The translations under genes and the position numbers were made by a program. Positions 15,304 through 22,476 of a DNA stretch of 47,188 nt are shown piece by piece. Each line of letters starts with the position of its first letter. Position 1 is the stretch's first letter. A model generated the notes under the pieces. It saw only the letters and a list, made by a program, of their open reading frames with translations. It had not been told where the DNA came from and searched no databases. This stretch comes from Oscillospiraceae bacterium (lineage in GTDB: Bacteria > Bacillota > Clostridia > Oscillospirales > Acutalibacteraceae): assembly GCA_015066065.1 (NCBI GenBank), contig SVPB01000006.1, positions 1 to 47,188 on the forward strand. Direction: 5' to 3'.

Positions 15304-16836
15304 TTATAATTCATCGTCCTCGTCCAGCAGGAGAGAAGCGCCGTTGTGCCGGAAGGTTTGCGGCTGTCCAAAGGGACAAGGGCGCTTGCCCATCATCACT
15401 TCCCGGTGAAGGGTGGCGATGGAAAACACCTGCGCCGGCTTAGCCTCAAAGGGGGGCATGGGCTGTGCCGGATACCCTTTAAAGGTCTCGTACATATCGA
15501 TGTCCGCCATCTCGGTGATGTGGGGGTACTGACGGGCGTGCATGATCAACGCCTCCCCCTTCTCCTTATCCAGACGTTGCAGCTCGGACACCGAAATAAG
15601 CCGTCTTTCGGTGCCGTCTGCCCGGCGAATGCTGCCGCACAGCTCGCTGATCTCGTTGAGCAGGGTCAGCTCCTTGGAGGTCAAAAACACCCAGTTGTCA
15701 CAGTTGCCCTTGATGGTATCCGCATCCTCGCCATATTTGCCCCGTAGCTGATGCATGCTCTGCGCCACCAGAAAATACCGCATATTACGGCTGCGTGCCG
15801 CTGAGATCATGGCTGGCATATCCGGTATCTTGGGCATGTTGCAGAACTCATCCAGCACAAAATTGACACGCACCGGCAGACGGAAGCCCGGTTCCTTCTG
15901 CGCCTCCCCGATAAGCACCTCATAGGCCTGCTTGATAAAGGCGGTCACCAGGAAGTGATAGGTGGTCTTTTCGTCAGGGACAATGAGGTACACGGCTGTT
16001 TTTTCCCGGCCAATGCGGCGGATGTCCACCGTATTGCCGGAAAGCATACGGGTCAGGTTCTCCTGGGTATTAAACAGACGCAGCATGCTGTACAGCACGA
16101 TGTAGATACTGCGCCGGGTGTTGTCTGCACCAACGAACACACCCCGGTAGTTCATACCGGCAATGGTGTCCTCCTTCATCAGCTCGGCCAGCTCCTTAAG
16201 CGGCTCCTCATTATCAGCGGCGCACAGACGTGCCAGGCTGGCCACATTGACCTGCTCCGGCGGTGCCGCCTCCATGAGCAGCAAAAGGTTAGCCAACGCC
16301 AGTGAGGAAGCCATCTCCCCCCAAAAAACATCTTTGGAATTAGCCGCTTCTCTGGCGGCGATCATCGCTACAAAGTCATTCAGCATGGAGATGCCGGCTT
16401 CCCGGTCGCCCCCACGATACAGCTCGTACGGAAGGGTCAGCGGATTCCACTGATCGCCGTAACCGATATCACGGAAGTTGAGCACCACCGTCTTGTATCC
16501 CTTGGAGCGCACCAGTCCGGAGGTGCGTTCATACAGCTCGCCCTTGGGGTCGGTCACCACAAAGGACTCTCCTGCCTTGGCAAACATGTCAATCATGGGC
16601 ATACAGAATAAACGGGTCTTCTTGGAGCCGGTGGCGCCAAAGATCAGGCTGTGGGTATCCTTGTCGTCCACCACCGCCACCCGGCCGTCGGACATTAACG
16701 GCAGGCCTGCCGCCGGATAATCCTCCGCCTTCAGGTCGAGGTACAGACCGGCAGCACGCACCTCTTCCATGGTTGCCCAGCGGGATTCCTGATTGCCGCG
16801 GACATAACGCCCCAGCTTATATTCATCCGTATTCAT
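15304..16836 (-). CDS. VirD4/TraG-like ATPase without membrane segments
   Basis: A 510-residue relative of type IV coupling proteins. Visible blocks are the phosphate-loop region LIFGATGSKKTR (64-75), the family motif VVTDPKGELYERT (93-105), GDQWNPL (128-134) and Walker B FVLDEF (326-331), followed by VAQSMHQL. Two features are odd. Coupling proteins normally start with two membrane helices, which are absent here, and the P-loop has Lys72 where GxxxxGK[ST] demands glycine. No relaxase, nickase or mating-channel gene is near, so a conjugation role is unlikely; a motor or regulator adapted to the neighbouring CARF and RyR proteins is inferred. AGGAGAG precedes the ATG. Confidence 0.8.
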   Translation of the reverse strand: MNTDEYKLGRYVRGNQESRWATMEEVRAAGLYLDLKAEDYPAAGLPLMSDGRVAVVDDKDTHSLIFGATGSKKTRLFCMPMIDMFAKAGESFVVTDPKGELYERTSGLVRSKGYKTVVLNFRDIGYGDQWNPLTLPYELYRGGDREAGISMLNDFVAMIAAREAANSKDVFWGEMASSLALANLLLLMEAAPPEQVNVASLARLCAADNEEPLKELAELMKEDTIAGMNYRGVFVGADNTRRSIYIVLYSMLRLFNTQENLTRMLSGNTVDIRRIGREKTAVYLIVPDEKTTYHFLVTAFIKQAYEVLIGEAQKEPGFRLPVRVNFVLDEFCNMPKIPDMPAMISAARSRNMRYFLVAQSMHQLRGKYGEDADTIKGNCDNWVFLTSKELTLLNEISELCGSIRRADGTERRLISVSELQRLDKEKGEALIMHARQYPHITEMADIDMYETFKGYPAQPMPPFEAKPAQVFSIATLHREVMMGKRPCPFGQPQTFRHNGASLLLDEDDEL

Positions 16837-16871
16837 ACGCGACTCTCCTTATATGTTCCTGTATCAAGGCT

Positions 16872-17726
16872 CTACAGACCAAAACCAATCCGGCTGACCT
16901 TCTCGATGTTGGCCACGGTGCGGCGTACATAGTCGCTGTCGGAGGAAAAATCCTCCAGCAGCGCCGCCGTCAGCCGGTCGGTGCGATCCTGCCGGCAAAA
17001 CACCGCATAGACAATATCCTGGCACAGCATCTTGATGGACTTAAACCCATCAAAATAACGGTTTTTCCGCAAGGTATCAATGGTAGCCGTCAGCAGCTGA
17101 CGGGCCTCCTCATCCATGGTCAGCCCATACTGCGAAAAGATGCGATCGACGTAGGTCATCAGATCAGAGGTATCCGGCAGAGCGAGGGTGATCCGTTCCA
17201 GCCGTATGTACATGGATAAAAAGGCGGCAAAATGATGCAGCTTTTCCTCCTCTTCGGTGTGCAGGGACAATACGATAAGCCACTTATCGCTGTTAGCGGC
17301 CAGATACTCCATGAAGGCGATAAAGTGTGACTCCGTAAAGTGGTCCAGCCATTCGCCCACATTGATGTGCATGACCCCACGGTACTCGTTTCGGAAGCCG
17401 GCGGCATCACGCACCGCCTCCATCAGCCGGGGCAGCTCGGTAAAGGAGCTGCCGGGGGGACAATACCCCAGCAAGAACTCAAAAAACTTCACGTCTCCGT
17501 AAAAATCCATAAGATTCTTCTTGGAAGCCAGATACTCGCACATCAGCTGCAGAAGCTTGGTCTTACCCACCCCGGACGGGGCATTCCACAGCATATCCGG
17601 CAATAAAACGGGAGCGTCTGTAGGAAACTGACGGATATTCTCCGACAGCACCCGCCAACGCTCCACCACCGTCTTAAATTCATCGCCCACCTTGAGAGCC
17701 ATGATCTCGTCGTAATACTGATTCAC
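16872..17726 (-). CDS. AAA+ ATPase, first gene of the CARF/RyR operon
   Basis: A 284-residue ATPase. Walker A is NAPSGVGKTK (48-57). The expected Walker B strand reads VMHINVGEW (118-126), with glycine in place of the usual aspartate before the glutamate; VLSLHTEEEE further on may be the sensor-1 strand. The C-terminal third is helical, as in AAA+ lid domains. The start is a GTG at 17726, chosen because AAGGAGGG lies 6 nt before it. Transcription begins a short distance upstream from a perfect promoter. It may remodel or gate the VirD4-like ATPase or the nuclease encoded downstream (inference). I do not recognise a named subfamily. Confidence 0.75.
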   Translation of the reverse strand: MNQYYDEIMALKVGDEFKTVVERWRVLSENIRQFPTDAPVLLPDMLWNAPSGVGKTKLLQLMCEYLASKKNLMDFYGDVKFFEFLLGYCPPGSSFTELPRLMEAVRDAAGFRNEYRGVMHINVGEWLDHFTESHFIAFMEYLAANSDKWLIVLSLHTEEEEKLHHFAAFLSMYIRLERITLALPDTSDLMTYVDRIFSQYGLTMDEEARQLLTATIDTLRKNRYFDGFKSIKMLCQDIVYAVFCRQDRTDRLTAALLEDFSSDSDYVRRTVANIEKVSRIGFGL

Positions 17727-17758
17727 AGGCGTCCCTCCTTCGTTGCGTCACTGTGTTC

Positions 17759-17787
17759 ATTATACCATTCCGGTCGAAACCTGTCAA
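17759..17787 (-). promoter_or_regulatory. Perfect consensus promoter of the AAA-VirD4-CARF-RyR operon
   Basis: Minus-strand TTGACA (17787-17782), 17 bp, TATAAT (17764-17759). The predicted transcript start is about 26 nt before the GTG of the AAA gene. No operator-like repeat is obvious, suggesting constitutive expression with control at the protein level. Confidence 0.88.
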
Positions 17788-17800
17788 CGGAAAGGGTAAA

Positions 17801-17830
17801 AAAGCACCCGTTCGGATGAACGGGTGCTTT
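17801..17830 (-). terminator. Terminator of the Na/Pi symporter gene
   Basis: A 13-bp perfect stem AAAGCACCCGTTC / GAACGGGTGCTTT around GGAT, followed by T6 on the minus strand. It isolates the CARF/RyR operon from the phosphate genes upstream. Confidence 0.9.
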
Positions 17831-17839
17831 CTATGTCCA

Positions 17840-19681
17840 TTACAGAGAAAACTTGGCGCGGTAGGCATCATAGTGGCTGTTAAACTCTTCGTTGCCAAAC
17901 TTAACGCCGTTGAGGTACTGGTGGGTGTCAAAGCTGTCGTGCTCCACCTCGATGAGCGCCACCGCCACATTGGAGCAGTGGTCGGAGATACGCTCGTAGT
18001 TGGTAAGGATGTCCGACAGAACGAAGCCCATCTCGATGGTGCAAACACCGCTTTGCAGGCGGGCGATGTGGTTAGCCCGGATACGGGCAATGAGGCCGTC
18101 GATGACCTGCTCCAGAGGCTCCACCTGAGCAGCCAGCAGCAGATCGTTCTCGGTATACGCTCGCTCGGTCAGATCCATGATCTCCTGAATGGCGGAGGTC
18201 AGCACCTTAAGCTCGCCCCTCGCCTGCTCGGTGAACACGATGTTCTTATCACGCATCTCCCGGGCCGCCTTGAGCAGATTAAGGGCATGGTCACCCAGGC
18301 GTTCAAAGTCGCCGATGGCGTGCAGCATCTTGGACACCACGTGGGAATTGTTCTGGGACAGGGGCTGGGCGGACAGCTTCACGAGGAAGGTGCCCAGCTT
18401 ATCCTCGTCCATATCCAACGTCTCTTCGTTCTGCTCGATGAGCACCGCTGTCTGTTCGTCAAACTTCTCAAACACGCCCATGGCCAGACGGACGTTCTCG
18501 TTAGCCAGCTTACACATCTTGCCGGTAGCGACGTTGCTTTCCGTAACCGCCACAGAGGGGCTGAGCAGCAGACGCTCGTCTAGGAACAGACCCACCCTCT
18601 GTTTTTCACCCGCTTTGTCGGGGATGATCCAGTAAGCGATCTTCTCCATAAGCTTATTCATGGGCAACAGCAGGGCGGCGGTCAACACATTGAAGATGGA
18701 GTGCGAGACGGCCACGGTAAAGCGGCTGGCATACCCCTTCTCCGTCAGCCACGGAATGGTGACAAAGGACTGCAGAAGGATCAGCGCCGCCATCCACACC
18801 ACTGTACCAATGACGTTCATGGTCAGGTGCAGTACCGCCACTCGCTTAGCGTTGCGGTTGGTGCCGATGCAGGACAGAATGGAGGTGATACAGGTACCGA
18901 TGTTGGCGCCCATCACCAAGGGAAGAGCCATGCCGTTGGTCACCATGCCGGCGGCAGCAAAGTTTTGCACCAGCGCAATGGTCGCGGCAGAGGACTGGAT
19001 CACCGCAGTGAACAAGGTGCCGATCAGCAAGCCAACCAACGGATTCTGGAACTGGCTGAGCAGGGTCGCAAACTCCCGGACGTTCTCCAGCGGTTCCACC
19101 GCATCGCCCATCCACTCCATGCCATAGATGAGCACCGAGAAGCCTACAAAGATGGTGGCCAAGCTCTTCTTGCGGTCGTTCTTGGACAGCATAATGAAGG
19201 CCATACCCACCAGTGCCAGCACCGGAGCAAAGTTGGCAGGCTTGAGCATTAAAATGCCCAGGTTGCCGCTTTGGATGCCGGACAAGCTGAGGATCCAGGA
19301 GGTAAAGGTGGTACCAATGTTGGCACCGTAAATCACAAACAATGTCTGGGACATGGTCATCAGGCCAGAGTTGACCAAACCCACCAGCATAACGGTGGTA
19401 GCCGACGAGGACTGCACAGCGATGGTGATGGCGGCACCCAGAAAAATACTGACAAGGGGATTGGCCGTCATCTTCTTGAGGCTGCTTTCCAGCTTGCCGC
19501 CGGCCATCTTTTCCAGACTGCCGGACATGACATTCATGCCGAACAAGAAAAACACCAGACCGCCAATGAGACCGATGGCCACCTTCAGCCATTGTTCGGT
19601 ATCCAACGATGAAGCGGAAACAAAACTATCCCAATCAAACTTCTCCGTATTCGCCGCTACCGCAGCCACGATAGGACTCAT
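17840..19681 (-). CDS. Na+/phosphate symporter with C-terminal PhoU domain
   Basis: A 613-residue membrane protein of the NptA/YjbB family that imports or exports phosphate with sodium. The two inverted transport repeats each carry the family signature: QSSSATT at 90-96 and QSSAATI at 229-235, with GANIGTT/GANIGTC after each. About nine hydrophobic segments fill the first 370 residues. The last 230 residues are a soluble helical PhoU-like domain (MLHAIGDFERLGDHALNLL and ILTNYERISDHCSNVA). The ATG at 19681 has GGAGG 7 nt upstream. It lies directly after phoR-like and phoP-like genes and behind Pho-box-like repeats, so phosphate-starvation control is likely. Confidence 0.93.
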   Translation of the reverse strand: MSPIVAAVAANTEKFDWDSFVSASSLDTEQWLKVAIGLIGGLVFFLFGMNVMSGSLEKMAGGKLESSLKKMTANPLVSIFLGAAITIAVQSSSATTVMLVGLVNSGLMTMSQTLFVIYGANIGTTFTSWILSLSGIQSGNLGILMLKPANFAPVLALVGMAFIMLSKNDRKKSLATIFVGFSVLIYGMEWMGDAVEPLENVREFATLLSQFQNPLVGLLIGTLFTAVIQSSAATIALVQNFAAAGMVTNGMALPLVMGANIGTCITSILSCIGTNRNAKRVAVLHLTMNVIGTVVWMAALILLQSFVTIPWLTEKGYASRFTVAVSHSIFNVLTAALLLPMNKLMEKIAYWIIPDKAGEKQRVGLFLDERLLLSPSVAVTESNVATGKMCKLANENVRLAMGVFEKFDEQTAVLIEQNEETLDMDEDKLGTFLVKLSAQPLSQNNSHVVSKMLHAIGDFERLGDHALNLLKAAREMRDKNIVFTEQARGELKVLTSAIQEIMDLTERAYTENDLLLAAQVEPLEQVIDGLIARIRANHIARLQSGVCTIEMGFVLSDILTNYERISDHCSNVAVALIEVEHDSFDTHQYLNGVKFGNEEFNSHYDAYRAKFSL

Positions 19682-19721
19682 AACACATCCTCCATTTAAC
19701 AAATTTTCATCACGATATACC

Positions 19722-19776
19722 ATTATACACCGTTAATGTTAAGCTTGCAAGCGGCCGTATGTTAAATGTACGTTAA
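19722..19776 (-). promoter_or_regulatory. Promoter with Pho-box-like repeats before the Na/Pi symporter gene
   Basis: Minus-strand TTGCAA (19750-19745), 17 bp, TATAAT (19727-19722). Upstream stand TTAACG (19776-19771) and TTAACA (19765-19760), 11 bp apart, the spacing of PhoP boxes in Bacillus. A further TTAACA-TTAACG pair abuts at 19742-19731, inside the promoter spacer. The first box overlaps the phoR-like stop codon. Confidence 0.65.
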
Positions 19777-21122
19777 GCCTCACTCGCTAAAGGCGGAAAC
19801 TGCAAGGTAACGGCCGTGCCTTCGCCCACGGTGCTGTTTACCGTGATGGTGGTTTGATGGTACAGAGCGCCGTGCTTCACAATAGATAGGCCCAAGCCGG
19901 TGCCGCCCACATCCTTGGAGTGGCTCTTGTCCACCCGATAAAAGCGTTCAAAAATACGCTCCTGCTCCTGCACGGGAATACCAATACCGGTGTCCGCTAC
20001 CGTCAGGCGCGCTCCTTCCGGGGTGTTGGTCAAGGTCAGGGTAACGGTACCCTCCTCCCGGTTGTACTTGACAGCATTATCGCACAGGTTATACACCATT
20101 TCACTCAGGATGTATTCGGCGCCAAACACCCGGACACGGTCACCTGTAAGGCGCATGGTTACGCCTCGTTTGCGGGCGGCGTGCTCCAGCTGCGACAGCG
20201 TCGCCTCACACACCTCCCACAGCTCTACGGTGGTCTTTTCCGGCAGTTCCAGCTGACTATCCAGACGGGACAGCTTGATGATATCCCCCACCAGAGTGAT
20301 AAGCCGCTGTGCTTCGTCGTATATCTTGCCGCTGAAGCGGCTCACGTCCTCCGGTCGGACAGCCCCTTCACGCATCAGCTCCGCATAACCGGAGATGGAG
20401 GTCAGGGGTGTTTTCAGCTCGTGCGATACGTTGGCGGTAAATTCCCGGCGCATAGCATCCTGCCGTTCATGTTCGCTTTTAAGCTCCTCGATCTGGTGGC
20501 GGATCTGGCGGTTTTGGGCGTTAATGCGGCGCACCAGAGGCTGTAGCTCCGGATACACATCCCGTTCCTCCGGGAAGGACAGATCAATGGCGTTGATGGG
20601 ACGGGTCACACTATTGGCCACATACCGTGCCAGCAGCAGAGACAAGCCCACCGCCAGCGCCAGCGCCACCACCAAGGGGGCAAACAGATTCATCAATAAG
20701 CTAAAAAAGGTGTACGGCTCTGCGCCAATGCGCACCACCGATCCATCAGAAAGCCGCTGTGCCAAAAACAGAACAGTCGCTTCGGCCGTGGAGGAGTAGC
20801 GCGTACTTTCCCCCTGCCCGGCTGTCAACGCCTGCTGTACCTCCGGTCGATCCAGATGGTCTCCGCCAACCGCCGGTAAGCTGTCATACAAGACGGTCCC
20901 GTCGGCGGCGATCCAGGATAAGCGCTCCTCACCGGACGTGTGATCGAAAAAATCCGCACCGGCCGTCTCTACACCGGCGACCACATAGGAAACCTCCTCC
21001 CACAACCGTTCCCGGTGCTGGGAGGAGCCATAAACGTATGAGGCGGCCACAATGATGGAAAAACACAAAACGCAAAAGGCCACGGCAGACCAAAAAATCT
21101 GCTTAAACAGTTTACCCTTCAA
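19773..21122 (-). CDS. phoR: PhoR-type sensor histidine kinase
   Basis: A 449-residue membrane kinase. Membrane helices at about 8-31 and 140-166 enclose an extracytoplasmic sensor domain; a HAMP-like stretch (YVANSVTRPINAIDL) leads to the HisKA block FTANVSHELKTPLTSISGY with phospho-acceptor H234, then the N, G1 (DTGIGIP) and G2 (GGTGLGLSIVK) boxes of the ATPase domain. The start is a TTG at 21122 with GGGAGG 8 nt before it; it overlaps the response-regulator gene by 11 nt, so translation is coupled. Longer in-frame readings run inside the regulator gene. The next gene is a phosphate symporter with Pho-box-like sites, supporting a PhoR role, although the exact signal is inferred. Confidence 0.85.
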   Translation of the reverse strand: MKGKLFKQIFWSAVAFCVLCFSIIVAASYVYGSSQHRERLWEEVSYVVAGVETAGADFFDHTSGEERLSWIAADGTVLYDSLPAVGGDHLDRPEVQQALTAGQGESTRYSSTAEATVLFLAQRLSDGSVVRIGAEPYTFFSLLMNLFAPLVVALALAVGLSLLLARYVANSVTRPINAIDLSFPEERDVYPELQPLVRRINAQNRQIRHQIEELKSEHERQDAMRREFTANVSHELKTPLTSISGYAELMREGAVRPEDVSRFSGKIYDEAQRLITLVGDIIKLSRLDSQLELPEKTTVELWEVCEATLSQLEHAARKRGVTMRLTGDRVRVFGAEYILSEMVYNLCDNAVKYNREEGTVTLTLTNTPEGARLTVADTGIGIPVQEQERIFERFYRVDKSHSKDVGGTGLGLSIVKHGALYHQTTITVNSTVGEGTAVTLQFPPLASEA

Positions 21123-21801
21123 CGGCGGTGCCTCCCAACTTATAGCCAATGCCACGCACCGTTTCAATGCAATCGCCGGCCGTCCCCAGCTTCTGGCGCA
21201 AAGTACGGACGTGTACATCCACCGTCCGATTTTCCCCATCAAACGCATAACCCCAGATGGTATTAAGCAGCCGATCACGGGTCAGCACCAAACCTCGATT
21301 TTCCAACAACAGACACAGGAGAGAAAACTCCTTATAGGTCAGGCTGACATCCCGGCCGTCCACCCGTACACAATGCCGGGAGGGGCAGACATACAAGGAG
21401 CCTATGGTGTATTCTTTTTCCTTTTTCACCGATTCGGTCCGACGTAGCAGCGCCTTAACCCGGGCCAGCAGCTCCATCATGCCGAAAGGCTTAGCCAGAT
21501 AATCGTCGGCGCCGCTTTCCAGACCTATGACCTTATCGTACTCGCTGTCCTTAGCGGTGACCAGCATCACCGGCACACCGGCGACACGGTCATCGGCACG
21601 CAAGCGTCCAAGGATGGTCAGGCCGTCCTCCTCCGGCAACATCAGATCCAGCAGCACCAGCCGGGGGGCCTGCTGCTCCAGCGCCGCCCAAAAGGTGCTC
21701 GGCCGATCAAAGCCGCGGGCTTCCAGACCGCTGTTGTTCAGCGTATACAACACCAGCTCGCGGATGTTGGCATCGTCCTCCACCAGATATATCATGGCCA
21801 T
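21112..21801 (-). CDS. phoP: PhoP/PhoB-type response regulator (OmpR family)
   Basis: A 229-residue two-domain regulator. The receiver domain has the acidic pocket E8-D9-D10, phospho-acceptor D52 in LLDLMLP and K104 in LAKPF; the C-terminal winged helix ends with TVDVHVRTLRQKLG and the typical VRGIGYKL. It is followed by its partner kinase (11-nt overlap) and preceded by the HD-domain gene (15-nt gap). ATGs at 21801 and 21795 are both possible; AGGA stands 5 nt before the first, which is used here. It probably binds the TTAAC(A/G) repeats in front of the symporter gene. Confidence 0.87.
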   Translation of the reverse strand: MAMIYLVEDDANIRELVLYTLNNSGLEARGFDRPSTFWAALEQQAPRLVLLDLMLPEEDGLTILGRLRADDRVAGVPVMLVTAKDSEYDKVIGLESGADDYLAKPFGMMELLARVKALLRRTESVKKEKEYTIGSLYVCPSRHCVRVDGRDVSLTYKEFSLLCLLLENRGLVLTRDRLLNTIWGYAFDGENRTVDVHVRTLRQKLGTAGDCIETVRGIGYKLGGTAVEG

Positions 21802-21816
21802 TCACTTCCTTTGTGT

Positions 21817-22473
21817 TTACATCAAGGACTGCTCGTTGATGGTCAGCTTAAAGCACAGCCCCAGGTGCTCCGCCGCCTTGCGGCACATGATCATGCGCTG
21901 CAAAAAGATCTCAAAAAAGTCCATCACCGAGCTGTAATGGGTATCCACCGTCAGCTCCAGCGTGATGGTGGTGTGTGCCTCGTCAATGACCAGATTGGAC
22001 CGTTCCACCGAATAGTTGACACGGTCATGAATATCAAAGGTCGTCTCATCGGCGTTGCGTACCCTCGACCGGCGTACGTCGGATTTATCCGCCAGTATCA
22101 GCGCCGCCGCCACCGGATTGACCGGCACGCCGGTACCCTCGTCGTGGTTGCCGATGGCGGTCACGATGATGGCCACGTCATCCGCCGGCAGATCGGTTTT
22201 CTGCAGAAGGCAAAAGGCCATAGCGCCACCGGACTGGCTATGCTCCACCCGGTTAACCAGATTGCCGATATCGTGCAGATAAGCCGCCATCTGCGCCAGC
22301 TCTACCTGATGGGCATCGTAGCCCAGCGTTTCCAACACATACCGGGCGGTGTCCGCCACCCGGCCCACATGGGCAAAGCTGTGTTCGGTAAAGCCCAGCG
22401 CCACTAACGACTCGTCCGCACGCTGGATCAGGGCGTGTATGGCAGGGTCCTTCCGCAATTCTTGATAGGTCAT
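21817..22473 (-). CDS. HD-domain phosphohydrolase-like protein
   Basis: A 218-residue protein of the HD superfamily. The metal ligands H35 (SFAHVGRVA), H67-D68 (AAYLHDIGN) and a later histidine in AIGNHDEG form the HD-domain pattern of metal-dependent phosphohydrolases. The substrate is not evident; relatives cleave nucleotides or cyclic dinucleotides. The C-terminal 70 residues (HTTITLELTVDTHYSSVMDF) are a separate beta-rich tail. The ATG follows AAAGGA that lies inside the last codons of the DUF4091 gene, three bases away, and the gene is followed at 15 nt by the phoP-like gene, so it may be co-transcribed with both. Confidence 0.78.
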   Translation of the reverse strand: MTYQELRKDPAIHALIQRADESLVALGFTEHSFAHVGRVADTARYVLETLGYDAHQVELAQMAAYLHDIGNLVNRVEHSQSGGAMAFCLLQKTDLPADDVAIIVTAIGNHDEGTGVPVNPVAAALILADKSDVRRSRVRNADETTFDIHDRVNYSVERSNLVIDEAHTTITLELTVDTHYSSVMDFFEIFLQRMIMCRKAAEHLGLCFKLTINEQSLM

Positions 22474-22476
22474 AGA

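Noticed and set aside
15304-17726. Reading the VirD4-like and AAA genes as part of a conjugative element
   Set aside because: No relaxase, VirB4, mating-channel, integrase or attachment repeat is present, and the VirD4-like protein lacks membrane helices.
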